60,000 nt of DNA from Bolinopsis microptera. Lineage: Eukaryota > Ctenophora > Tentaculata > Lobata > Bolinopsidae. Shown piece after piece: positions 1 to 15,182 of the stretch. Where the stretch lies: positions 11,510,902-11,570,901 of the forward strand of contig NC_087076.1 in NCBI RefSeq assembly GCF_026151205.1, read 5' to 3'. The notes beneath the pieces were generated by a model. That model made no database searches, was not told where the DNA came from, and saw only the letters and a list, made by a program, of their open reading frames with translations. How positions within the stretch are numbered: position 1 is the first letter of the stretch; each line of letters opens with the position of its first letter. Both the position numbers and the translations under genes were made by a program.

Positions 1-404
1 TCAGGTACGTTTCTTATCAATAATATAATGCAATTTTCTAGGGTTATGTATCAAAGTGAGCTAAGCACTTCAAACTTGAAATAGTGTTGTTTTGATCGCG
101 TAGAAGAACAGTTCATAAAACTGCGTCCAGCCGTTTAAAGTTTGTAGTTTGGATTGTGTCATAAGCAGATCTTCTTGAACGATCTTCTTGAACTGTGGTT
201 CACATATAACACCAACAGAACCAAAACATCTGTATAAAAACGAACAATAGGTTGTCCTTCTGCTTGTACTTTGGATGCAGTTATAAAGTTCCTTGACCGA
301 ATATATTTCAGGAGCCTTACAACAGTAACCGATATACACAACGAGTTGGACCTGAAATACACGACTGGAGCCCAACCGGTGAAACTTCTTGGACAGTCTG
401 TTAA
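1..404 (+). CDS. partial: last exon of an upstream paralogue of the 3094-4393 secreted-protein gene
   Basis: Exon 312-404 follows a TTTCAG acceptor and encodes 30 residues beginning EPYNSNRY and ending SWTVC before TAA. It is almost identical to the terminal exon at 4301-4393, so it is the second half of the same four-cysteine domain. The window opens with TCAG followed by GTACGT, which fits the end of the preceding exon (4 bases) and an intron of 5-311; that part is inference. The intron does not resemble the introns of the 3094 gene. The 3' flank is shared with that gene; here it keeps an AATAAA near 537 that is changed to AATGAA in the other copy. The rest of the gene lies outside the window. 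Confidence 0.75.
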
Positions 405-655
405 AATATTATTGAATATTTCAACGTTAAGAAGCATGAGAACACCTAAATATGTTAAGACTTTATTATGATATAGGTGGAAGAATTTAACTTTCAAAGA
501 TTAAAATACAGTTTAGAAAATTTTTGCATGACACAAAAATAAACTGATTACTGACATTATTTTATCTTAATATTTGCAAATTCGATCAAGCAGCAAAGAG
601 GCATTTTTATTTCTGAGTTAAACACAAAAAGTAAATGGGCATTGCACTAAAAATA
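405..655 (+). repeat. 3' flank duplicated with 4394-4655
   Basis: The 250 bases after the stop codon are about 95% identical by eye to those after the stop at 4393, apart from scattered substitutions and a small indel. This shows that the two genes arose by duplication of a segment that included the last exon and 3' region. Confidence 0.85.
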
Positions 656-663
656 CCAAAATT

Positions 664-788
664 ATTGACTATCAAGGATTATGCCGAGAGGACTTCTCAA
701 AACCTCTAACTTAGCTTCAGGAGCAGTGGAGTATCTTGGTATCTCGTAGCTGCTTATAGCACCTCGGGGAAATGTTCAACATGTTCTT
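664..788 (-). pseudogene. broken copy of the second exon of the 5100-5735 gene
   Basis: Reading the minus strand, this matches exon 2 of the gene at 5100-5735. It has a 19-base internal deletion that shifts the frame and gives an early stop. The C-terminal stretch is still open and conserved in the intact copy's frame (EAKLEVLRSPLG... versus EAKLVVLISPLV...), with the stop in the same place. That suggests the C-terminus is genuinely coding in the parent gene. The copy breaks off where the minisatellite at 797 begins. Confidence 0.65.
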
Positions 789-796
789 CAAGATAG

Positions 797-988
797 TTGA
801 TGACAGGGTCATCAACTATCTTGACAGGGTCATCAACTATAGTCTATATTGACGGGGTCATCAAATATCTTGACAGGGTCATTAACTATCTTGACAGCGT
901 CATCAACTATCTTGACAGCGTCATCAACTATCTTGACAGGGTCATCAAATATCTTGACAGGGTCATCAACTATCTTGACAGGGTCATG
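797..988. repeat. minisatellite, 21-bp unit, about nine copies
   Basis: Tandem copies of GACAGGGTCATCAACTATCT(T) with variants (GACAGCGTC, ATCAAATATC, ATTAACTATC) and one interrupted unit near 835-860. The unit length is a multiple of three, so it gives a repetitive open frame; there is no other reason to think it is coding. Confidence 0.95.
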
Positions 989-2710
989 TAGTTAGGGACA
1001 ATTAACATTAATACCCAACCATATGGGAAAAAATTTGCGGCAAGCTGTTTTCTGCAGGAATGTGTTGTCCATAATGTGACATTATGATAATGTCAGGAAC
1101 CACCCCATAGAGTTTTGAATCTGGATCTGATTGGGGAAAAAAGTTAGAGCAAATTTTCTGCAGCTGCCTAACTCAGCCTGAGAACCGCACTCCAAAAACT
1201 CGTAACTGTCGTAAGAAAGACACATAGGAGCCCCATAGGGGTGCAAAATAACCGCAATAATGATTAATGACATTAATATGTAGGGCGAATCAGTGTTTCA
1301 GGGTCATCAGACTAGTATTCAATTTTTTGTATTATTTAAATTTTCAATTTTATAATGTTCAAAATTGCTCAAAAAGTTTATTAATATTTGAGGTAAAATG
1401 AAACCATACCTTAGAAGGACACACAATCAACTATGATTGGAATTTTCTTATAAATTTCGAACATTCAGTGTAATTCTACTGCAGTTGTAAGTTCGATAAA
1501 CTATATTGCATTTGTAAACTATAGTTAGTAGTTTATAATTATATATATTGATTTCAAAACCCCTGGAAAACAGTAGTTTACAACAAAACACTTAATAGTA
1601 TACTTACTGTAAAGTTGTTTCATTTCGGTAAATAGTCGTGCAGTTAATTGCCCATTTTCCACAATCCGATATTTCATGTGGGCGATATGATTTCTCCCTT
1701 CCCCGCGATTTCTTTGTTCTTCTCCCTTCCCCGTATTTAAGTTTTAGCACTGCTCCAACCTTGTGCAATTACGATGGTTACCAAACAAATACGGGGGCAA
1801 TTAACCCAAGTTGCCCTCCCTTTTGTCTCTTTTGTCCTCATTTGGATGTTGTTAGTTTTAGCACTGCTCCAACGTGAGTATGAGTAACACAGTTTTACCA
1901 GAATCACCTCAGTATTTAAATCAGTTCAGTTCCCACACGTTCACTATGAATTCCTCTTGTATCTTACAATTTACCTGGGGTCCTTGTTGGTATGGGGCCA
2001 GATTGCCAGATTTTGGATTCCTCTTTCATCTATCCCTCTAATTATTATTGCAACATTGTTTGCTTTCCAAAGGTTAGGTTGAGTCAACTTGGTCATTCAA
2101 GCAATATAATGCTCAAACCGAGGGATGAAGGTACTGACTCTACACCTTTATTTAAATTATATTGTCCATCTGCAATATTCCAAAAGGTAATCGTTAAACC
2201 TTTTTTTTAATTTAAAGGCTTTGCCCATTAATAACAATTAATAATAACAGTTTGATCGGTCGCAGTCGGGGAGCCGATTTCCCTGTCTAAAAGACAACAG
2301 TTACTGCGTTTCGGCCACAGCCGAAGCTGTAGGGGCGGCAAAAAAGAAAGCCTGACATTTTTTTAGGAATTTGGAAAAATTTAAGGTGGGCGGCAAAAAC
2401 AATTAGCAGGGAGCGAGGGAGGGGCACTTGTTGATAAAAATGTTGATTGAGTTTTTATCTGATGAGGGCGGTAATAAACTGACCAAAGCTATCATTAAAC
2501 CATAACATTTATTTATTTTTATTTTTCACGTTTTGATTACATGTTGAGAGTTGAGAGTTTGTTTTCCGTTCTAATCATATTTATGGTAGCTCTGGAGCTG
2601 GCGAAGGTTCCAGAAGGTGACTTCGGAAGAGTCTGGGTTGCTGGACTGACGAGCCTCTCAAAGCAGATGCAATATTTAAGTGCACAATTTTGCGTAAATA
2701 AAAGTCCGTT
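989..2710. other. intergenic; no gene recognised
   Basis: A+T-rich sequence with no convincing exon. A 21-base phrase (GTTTTAGCACTGCTCCAAC and neighbours) occurs twice, near 1740 and 1856, each beside pyrimidine-rich sequence. A G+C-richer patch at 2250-2430 contains two GGCGGCAAAAA phrases. Neither could be assigned to a family. Confidence 0.5.
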
Positions 2711-2751
2711 CTCACATTTTAAAATTGTAGGTAGGCAACAAAAACATTTAT

Positions 2752-2975
2752 GGGGCCTCGTTCAGGAGGACAATTCCTCGGTTTGCCTCGGCCTCGGTTA
2801 AAAATTAAGTTGCTATTCCTCGGCCTCGGCGAAAATATGAAGATTTTAAGGGTCGACCGAGTCCTCGGCCTCGGTTTTACTAAGGAATAGCGATTTTTCC
2901 TCAGCCTTGGTTTTATCAAAGCAAAATTTCCTCGGTCGCAAATCCTGCCCTCGGTCGACCCTTGATTGCTAGACT
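2752..2975. repeat. CCTCGG-rich interspersed repeat with internal inverted repeat
   Basis: Repeated CCTCGGCCTCGG blocks spaced by A+T-rich stretches. GGGTCGACCGAG near 2849 is inverted as CTCGGTCGACCC near 2950. The arrangement suggests a small non-autonomous element. I could not define ends or a target-site duplication. Confidence 0.5.
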
Positions 2976-3093
2976 GGTGGTGAGAGGTACCTGTCCTCAG
3001 TACTTTATCTTTTTTAAATGTACTAAACTCGAAAAATGATTTTTGTTGTAATAACTTTGTAATCCTCACTTTAATCTAGCACGCTACATCACG

Positions 3094-4393
3094 ATGCGGT
3101 TCTTTCTGTTTCTCGTTGTTGTGCTGGCTTGTGTTGCCCTCACTACAGGCAAAAAGGATAAGTCCAAATCAAAATGCAAGAAGTTGGAGAAAAAGATCAA
3201 TAAGTGTTTCAAGAAAGGCTTTTCTCCAAAATCTCTCGAAGGTTGCAAAATAGAAGATGAAAAAATAAAGAAAAGACGTGCTAAGAAATGCAAAGCACTT
3301 GAAGATCAGGTCATCTCTGCAGGTTGCAGCATTAAAGCATGTAAAGGACCTGAACCAGAACCAGAACCTGAACCTGAACCTGAACCTGAACCTGAACCTG
3401 AACCTGAACCTGAACCTGAACCTGAACCTGAACCTGAACCTGAACCTGAACCTGAACCAACTGGTCCAACTTGGTGCCAACACGAGAACAGTTTCCTGTA
3501 CAGCTATGGTGGAGCATCCTACAACAGTCTAGAAGATGCTAAAAATGCTTGTTTGGAGAATGCCAAATGTAATGGAATCACTCAGGTTTGTTAAAACAAT
3601 CAATTTAATAATACACGACTCTTTTTTTTTCAATATTACTTACATAGTAGTAGTAGTATTACTTACATATAATATGCTTATTGCTTTAAAATATAAAATA
3701 CTCGAATATTTTTGAAAAAGTTAGCTCTCCAATTATTCTATAAGTTCCACCTTAAAGTAGACGTTTTATCGGAGTATAAAGATCTCCATTTTTAAACAAT
3801 TTTTAACTTTTAAGGAGCCTTACAAAAGTAACCGTTATACACAACGAGTTGGACCTGAAATACACGACTGGAGCCCAACCGGTGAAACTTCTTGGACAGT
3901 CTGCGATGAACCAGAAGTAGAACCTGAACCAGAAGTAGAACCTGAACCAGAACCTGAACCAACTGGTCCAACTTGGTGCCAACACGAGAACAGTTTCCTG
4001 TACAGCTATGCTGGAGCATCCTACAACAGTCTAGAAGATGCTAAAAATGCTTGTTTGGAAAACGCCAAATGTAATGGAATCACTCAGGTTTGTTAAAACA
4101 ATCAATATAATAATATGTACTACTCTCTTTTTTTCAATATTACTTACAGTACATATAATGAGCTTATTGCTTTAAAATATAAAATACTCGAATATTTTTG
4201 AAAAAGTTAGCTCTCCAATTATTCTATAAGTTCCACCTTAAAGTAGACATTTTATCGGAGTATAAAGATCTCCATTTTTAAACGACTCTCAACTTTTCAG
4301 GAGCCTTACAACAGTAACCGATATACACAACGAGTTGGACCTAAAATACAGGACTGGAGCCCAACCGGTGAAACTTCATGGACAGTCTGTTAA
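3094..4393 (+). CDS. secreted protein with Lys/Cys-rich module and two four-cysteine PAN-like domains joined by Glu-Pro linkers
   Basis: Three exons (3094-3585, 3815-4087, 4301-4393), all introns phase 0, give 285 aa. Residues 1-19 are a signal peptide ([19 protein letters not shown]). Residues 20-85 form a very basic module with six cysteines (28, 38, 51, 66, 78, 83). Residues 86-121 are nearly pure Glu-Pro repeats. Two copies of a 68-residue domain follow (127-194 and 218-285), each opening [12 protein letters not shown], with a central [12 protein letters not shown] and ending SWTVC; a shorter Glu/Pro/Val linker separates them. Spacing recalls PAN/Apple-type modules, but the family is not certain. 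Each domain is split by an intron after ITQ. Introns 1 and 2 are homologous along their length, so an exon-plus-intron unit was duplicated; intron 1 has the weaker acceptor TAAG. Probable role: extracellular matrix, mucus or capsule component (inference). Confidence 0.85.
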
Positions 4394-4655
4394 AATATTA
4401 TTGAATATTTGAATTTGAAGAAGCATGAGAACACCTAAATATGTTAAGACTTTATTATGATATAGGTGGAAGAATTTAACATTCAAAGATTAAAATACAG
4501 TTTAGAAATTTTTTGCATGACACAAAAATGAACTGATTACTGACATGATTTTATCTTGATATTTGCAAATTCGATCAAGCAGCAAAGAGGCATGTTTTAT
4601 TTCTGAGTTAAACACAAAAAGTAAATGGGCATTGCACTAAAAATACTAAAATTAT
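4394..4655 (+). repeat. 3' flank duplicated with 405-655
   Basis: Second copy of the paralogue 3' region. ATTAAA is retained at about 4489 in GATTAAAATACAG, whereas the AATAAA present in the first copy is mutated here. Confidence 0.85.
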
Positions 4656-4850
4656 TTAAGTAAAATACAATTTTAAGTAAAATACAGTTTTACTTAAATT
4701 CAACTGACGGCTCCCAGATGACATATATGCACATGTTCATGAATCGGTTGGTTGGGCTGTGATTGTATCGACCATGAGTACCAAGCAAGCAGATATTTGA
4801 ATTGACTAGATTTTCACAGGTAAACAATTCGGAAAGTCATGGGCCGGCAT

Positions 4851-4923
4851 AGTGCCGGGGCGGGTATGATGCGCCAACGTCCGAGTTTCATGCCTGGTGC
4901 TCTACCAATTGAGCTACAAGCCC
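4851..4923 (-). tRNA. tRNA-like sequence, probably a pseudo-tRNA or SINE head
   Basis: The minus strand begins GGGCTTGTAGCTCAATTGGT, with a perfect D-arm (GCTC...GAGC) and a good internal A box. A CCAGG/CTCGG anticodon-like stem with one mismatch follows. The base before the anticodon is A instead of the invariant U, the T-arm lacks a GGTTCGA-type B box, and the acceptor stem does not close. It is therefore unlikely to be a working tRNA. Confidence 0.45.
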
Positions 4924-5099
4924 TATTCAGCGCAGGAACTTCTTGCAAGTCTATCAGTAAGCAATCGTGTAGTTATTTCATATCTGCTGCTATTAGTACA
5001 CTGCATTATATACATTATATGCAACTGGAATAGTCACTGCCATATGTGAGTGTGCATACTGTGTGTAATGTTTTTAATTTAAGGTTTTGAGGGATAAAA

Positions 5100-5735
5100 T
5101 TATTGATTGTCAAGGTTTATGACGAGAGGACTTATTAAAACTACTAACTTAGCTTCAGGAGCAGTGGAGTATCTTGGTATCTCGTAGCTGCTTATAGCAC
5201 GTCGGGGAAATGTGTATTCTCTGCACATGTTTTCAACATGTTCTTCAAGAGCCTGTCCCTGTAATTCCTGTGTAGTATTATTCATAGAAAAAGTTTATTT
5301 TGATCGTGAAATAATGCAACTTGTTGATTGTTCCTCAAAGAGGAAATAAGCAACTATAAGTATAATTCATTAATGTAGCCGTCAAAGCTGACCTCCAAGG
5401 ATCAAACTTAAATTTACTCATCTAATTTGTCGGACTGGGGTGATCCTACTTTTTTATTACTTTTAAAAGAAGCTGTTTAGTGTTCATTGGTCAAATTAAC
5501 TTGAGTCCCAAGCTAAATAAAAATCGAGTTTGTTCCATAGTTGCAATTTCAAGCCTATACTGGCCTGCTTTTTGTAGCTTATAATAATAAGTAACCAGCT
5601 TGAGTTTATAAACTCAAGCTGTATAAATACTAAGTTGCTTACCTTTGACTCTTCCTTAGCGGAGAGTGCGAATTGAGCATCCTTCTTTTTAGCTAATGTG
5701 CGAGATCTTCTAATTGCTTCCATATGAAACGACAT
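5100..5735 (-). CDS. small two-exon gene, function unknown
   Basis: Exon 1 is 5643-5735, starting MSFHMEAIRRSRTLAKKKDA and ending at a GTAAGC donor after 31 codons (phase 0). Exon 2 runs from an ACACAG acceptor at 5267 to a TAA at 5100-5102. Together they give about 86 aa. The product is charged, with a basic N-terminus and a central YTFPRRAISSYEIPRYS stretch; it has no signal peptide or membrane segment. A damaged copy of exon 2 at 664-788 keeps the same C-terminal frame and stop, which supports coding. I do not recognise the family. A further upstream exon cannot be excluded. Confidence 0.5.
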
Positions 5736-5804
5736 TTTTAGCTATATAGAGTAATAGATTGAATTAGTCAAAATGTGCATATTAGTAATATTAAAAATAA
5801 TAAA

Positions 5805-6400
5805 TAGAAGCTTTTTTGCCGTTTCATTGACCAATATTTTACAGTTTTAACTCAATTTTTGACCAGTGACCAGTTAGTGAGGTCATTTTGAGTGATACAA
5901 GTCACAATCAAAGAAGTGGAAGCTGTATATCCGGAGAAAACTTTGATGGAATGAAAATTTTGAAAATGTTGTACTGGTACAAGGACATTTTCAGATTTCA
6001 GCTTTCCACAACCCAACAACCTGTTTTGACTAGATTTTTATTAAATGACCATCTAGCAAGGTCGCTGAGGAAGGCACAAAATACGATTGAGTTTATAAAA
6101 GTTCTATTCCCAAAGAAAACTGTGATAACCAAAAATCATCAGAATATTAAAAGAGATTTTGGAAGATCTTTGAAGAGAAGCTTTTCTGCCATCTAGTCAA
6201 CTTGACCATAATTTCACAGTTTTCCGTTTTGGCTGAATCTTTGACCAGTGACCAATCAGTGATGTCAGTGAGAGTGACACAAGTCGCCATCAAGGTACTG
6301 AAAGCTGTATATCCGGAGAAAACTTTGATGGAAGGAGAATTTTTAAATGTTCTTCTGGTAGGACATTTCCCTCAAGCCAAATTTCGTTGTTTTAACTGAA
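5805..6400. repeat. tandem duplication, period about 370 bp
   Basis: Sequence from about 5805 (GAAGCTTTTTTGCCGTTTC) is repeated from about 6178. It shares phrases such as TTTGACCAGTGACCA and GCTGTATATCCGGAGAAAAC, with perhaps 75-80% identity. Open frames in both copies are not conserved in content, so I treat this as non-coding. Confidence 0.75.
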
Positions 6401-6523
6401 TTTTGTTGATGATTAATTAAGAATATTTAAACGATGTAAAATGATAGAATTTTCAAAAACTGTGATAGAAATAACCTGCTTCTAGAAAGATTAAAATTTC
6501 CTGGTCTATGCCTACATTATCAC

Positions 6524-6686
6524 TTACCTGGGGACCTCAGGCTATCATGTTCATAAATAGAGATTTGGTTACTGGGCCGCGCTCAGCCTGTCATTCCGCC
6601 TAATCTCTATTCGTTTATGAACATGATAGCCTGAGGTCCCCAGGTAAAGATTCGGCGGAATGACAGGCTGAGCACGAGCCCAGTAA
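6524..6686. mobile_element. 163-bp MITE-like element with A-B-A'-B' arm order and 9-bp target duplication
   Basis: CATTATCAC occurs immediately before (6515-6523) and after (6687-6695). The element starts TTACCTGGG and ends CCCAGTAA. Arm A (ACCTGGGGACCTCAGGCTAT and about 20 more bases) is followed by arm B (GTTACTGGGCCGCGCTCAGC and on), then the inverse of A, then the inverse of B. Each arm can pair with its own partner but not both in a nested fold. The 9-bp duplication is typical of Mutator-like elements, but no family is assigned. Confidence 0.8.
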
Positions 6687-7439
6687 CATTATCACTAAAA
6701 TGGGGCATCCAACAGATGACAAAATAAACATATCAATTCCTTTTCTTAAACTTCGCCCATATAAGCTAACGAACTATGTTATTTGATGTTTTGCTCTATC
6801 CAGAGCCCTAGCGCTTGCAGTTAGTAGCCTACACACTACAGAAATCCGCAAAGTTAAAGTTGTAAACTTTTACTCGGCCGAAAATCAGACTTTTCTGAAA
6901 ATTTTGAAACAACTCAAAATCTACGTTGTCTCAAATTTCTCCCTGGGGGAAGGCCCAACCAGTAAATTTTCTTGTAGTAGTGGGGTGGTAAATACTGTGA
7001 AATTAACACGGATTTTAAGAATATTAAATGCCAGTGACGGGTCAAAAGTATGTTTGGTAGCGCTCGATCTTTAAATAAATGTTAAGTGTGCGGACTGCGG
7101 CGGTCCGAAATTGCATCAATCTTTTGTTGATAATTTACGACCAGATCAAATATTGCACATATTATATCACGTCCAGAAATTGCGTTTCTCTTGTCGCTAA
7201 TATGATTGATGCTATAATAATGAATAAATTTATTGCAATATCCTGATATTGATCTTTGATACACTTTGCACTTTGTATACATTAGATTTTTCCCCATTTT
7301 TCGCGCGCGCGAAGTAGCGTGCTGGATCAGTCCAACAATGAGTAAATATTATCAACTATTATATTGCCAGCTTAGTACTTAAACTTCATATGGTAACATG
7401 CGATTCTTTTCGACCTCAGCCCTAATCTTTTTTATTTAA

Positions 7440-7510
7440 ATTATTGCTCAATGCGGCGCGCACTTCGCGCTCGAAAAGTGGCATGCAACGTATGTCAACG
7501 CAAGCATTTA
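7440..7510. repeat. GC-rich interspersed motif, inverted copy at 17,945-18,005
   Basis: AAAAGTGGCATGCAACGTATGTCAA, flanked by GCGCGC-rich sequence, recurs as its reverse complement near 17,968-17,995. About 35-40 bases match. It is probably one end of a dispersed repeat. Confidence 0.65.
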
Positions 7511-7897
7511 ATTAAATTTAAACTTAAACAAGAAATTTTACCTATTTTACTTAATTAGGTAATAAATAAAAGATGTTGTTTAACTTTAACTCACAACTGT
7601 CAAGTTTGTACTGGGATTTTGACGATTTTTGAGCTATAATACGAAATGGTTTTACCCTTGTAGCGCGCTGTGCAATGCACTATGAACTGCGTACTGGCCT
7701 ACGCCGGGCCGCGCATCAAATTATGTTTATTGCAACTACATCGCCATTTTCCAATATTTTCGCCGAGTTGCGAGTTGACCATTGTTAATGGTCTAGCCCG
7801 GCGCGCGCTACTTCGTAGCACTTGCCGTCGGGCTAACATTTCGAGAAGAAAGCGGCGCGCGCTACTTCGAAGAAATTTAGACGAGTAACATCCGTCA

Positions 7898-8850
7898 AAG
7901 GTTTATAACCTACCAGGACGCGCGCCGAGTTGGACTCGTCGACGGTCCTAATATATGGCCATGGAACAAATATTTTACGAGTATCACCCGTTAAGTGAAA
8001 CATTATATTACTTGTGAAACATTATATTATTTGTGAACAAGCGCGTCATATGCACATGAAATACGCGCGCGCGCGCGTAAACTCAGATCATGATGGCTAT
8101 ATGAATAATTACTCGCAACTCGGCGAAAATATTGGAAAATAACAATGGTCAATATATAAAACCTACAATGTTTCACAAGTGACAAGTAATATAATGTTTC
8201 ACAAGAGACCTAAGTAATATAATGTTTCACAAGTGACAAGAAATTTGTAGCGCGATACTTTACTGTGCCGCGCCGTGCACTCAAAGAGGCTTCTCACAGC
8301 GACATCGCTTGTATCACGTGGTGACCCCGGACCCCCACTGTCGCTTCACTATAGTGTAGAGTTTTCACGATACAACGTATGACAAGACATCGCTAGATCG
8401 GCGAGATGCGCTACTGTGCCGCGCCGAGCTGCGATGAATTGACATCGTCAATTAAACAAGTAATATAATGTTTCTCAAGCAATATAATATAATGTAATTC
8501 AGAAATAATATAGTGCCGCCGTTTCAGTATAAACGATAAAATCGAAATGTTTAATGTCCATGACAATGTATTTAATATAATTAAATTGATTGCGACCCTT
8601 TCAGATTCAAAGCAAAACAACGATTTCGTCTTTGATGTGAAGCAATAATAATAGTTTGCGCAAAGCGTAGAATCAAGAATAAAATAAAATTGGCGGGGCG
8701 AAGTTCTCTTATCGAATTTATATATGTAATTTTAATGTTTGAAGGGTGATCCTCTGTACTCGTAAAATATTTGTTCCAGGACCGTTGACGAGTCCAACTC
8801 CAACTCATAAACTCGGCGCGCGTCCTGGTAGGTTATAAACCTACAAATAT
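7898..8850. mobile_element. foldback element, ~950 bp, with ~95-bp terminal inverted repeats
   Basis: The left end reads TTTATAACCTACCAGGACGC... through ...TTTTACGAGTATCACCCG; the same sequence appears inverted at about 8737-8848. Each terminus contains its own small palindrome (GTAGGTT...AACCTAC). Further inside, GTGAAACATTATATTACTTG at about 7997 is opposed by inverted copies near 8180-8235. No coding capacity is evident and no clear target duplication was found. Two lone copies of the terminal sequence occur at 43.5-44.0 kb. Confidence 0.75.
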
Positions 8851-9338
8851 AACTTTGATCATGATTGAATATGAAGTACTGCAGTACCAAGTACGATTTG
8901 AAGACGATTTACACAAGTATTTTAAAAGCTCCTGGTAATAAAATCTTTCGAATCACTTATATGTTTTAAATATCCCCCTCCAGGTACTGCAGTAGTTTAT
9001 CGCCAATTTTCAGTCCTGAAAAATACAGCACGATTTATGATTTTGGTAGCTTGAATTTATTATGATGTATTTAATATTTGATATTATTTTGCATTTTTAC
9101 GCACCCTTTGTGCTTTGATTTCAATTATTATTCGTACGCCGCGCATAACCTAGCCATAATTAAAACGATGATAGTTTGCAGTTTTCGCGTTGGATAAAAT
9201 GTTGCTCCCTTCTTATGTGTTGGACACACGTCACTCCTTAGTTTGTATTTGATAGTTGTTTTGGAACGTTATGCCATTATAGATTGGTGCCACTTGAACA
9301 TTTTACCCACATTGTTGTATTGATTATCCTCTTTCACC

Positions 9339-14707
<5,369 letters not shown>

Positions 14708-15167
14708 ACTCACTTTTTTAGATCACCACACCCACATCAGTTGCGCTATCCAACTAACTCGAACTTAGATCTCCAAAATACTTAGTCGTTAGCCGTCCGT
14801 TTGAGATTGTGGTTTGTTTTAATAAGAACTTTTTAACTTAATTTGATGGGTTTTACATCGAGTTGTTGGATATGATCGAAAAATAAGCTCTGATTCCATT
14901 GGCCTACCTGCTGGATCATGTTATTTTTGTAGGCGCTGTAAAATATTCTGTATTATGACACGTTATTATTGGTATTATTTTTATTTGTTATTCCTCAAGT
15001 TGTTACAAACGCGTGAGTGATACAGAATTAATGAGTCGACGAAAGCTTTGAAGGAAGATTGATATTTTAACCATCTTTGTGATGGGGCCGTCTTGTGTGT
15101 ACCGGTGTTACGTATACAATTATCAAATTATGTTTTAAGATTAAACGAAACAATCAATATCTGTGTA

Positions 15168-15173
15168 TTTATT
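15168..15173 (-). terminator. AATAAA polyadenylation signal for the 15183-17725 gene
   Basis: AATAAA on the minus strand, about 10 bases after the TAA of the convergent gene. An ATTAAA on the plus strand at 15140-15145 could serve SEC61A. The two transcripts would then overlap or abut at their 3' ends. Confidence 0.6.
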
Positions 15174-15182
15174 CTAAAAATA

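Noticed and set aside
2719-3069. 116-codon minus-strand open frame
   Set aside because: It reads through the CCTCGG repeat, giving Arg/Pro-rich low-complexity protein, with no splice or start support.
3169-3532. Open frames rich in Arg-Phe, Asn-Leu or Val-Gln over the Glu-Pro coding repeat
   Set aside because: These are other-frame and opposite-strand readings of the same CCTGAA repeat; the plus-strand frame with a signal peptide and splice sites explains the region.
4851-4923. Functional tRNA gene
   Set aside because: The A-box half is good, but the T-arm, B box, U33 and acceptor pairing fail; kept only as a tRNA-like remnant.
5888-6399. Two plus-strand open frames of 102 and 65 codons
   Set aside because: They lie in the two copies of a tandem duplication, but the copies do not preserve the same reading frame, so coding is unlikely.
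7898-8000. Possible hammerhead-type self-cleaving RNA in the foldback end (ACGAGTCC and neighbours)
   Set aside because: The conserved CUGAUGA and GAAA boxes are absent on both strands; the hairpins are better explained as inverted-repeat structure.
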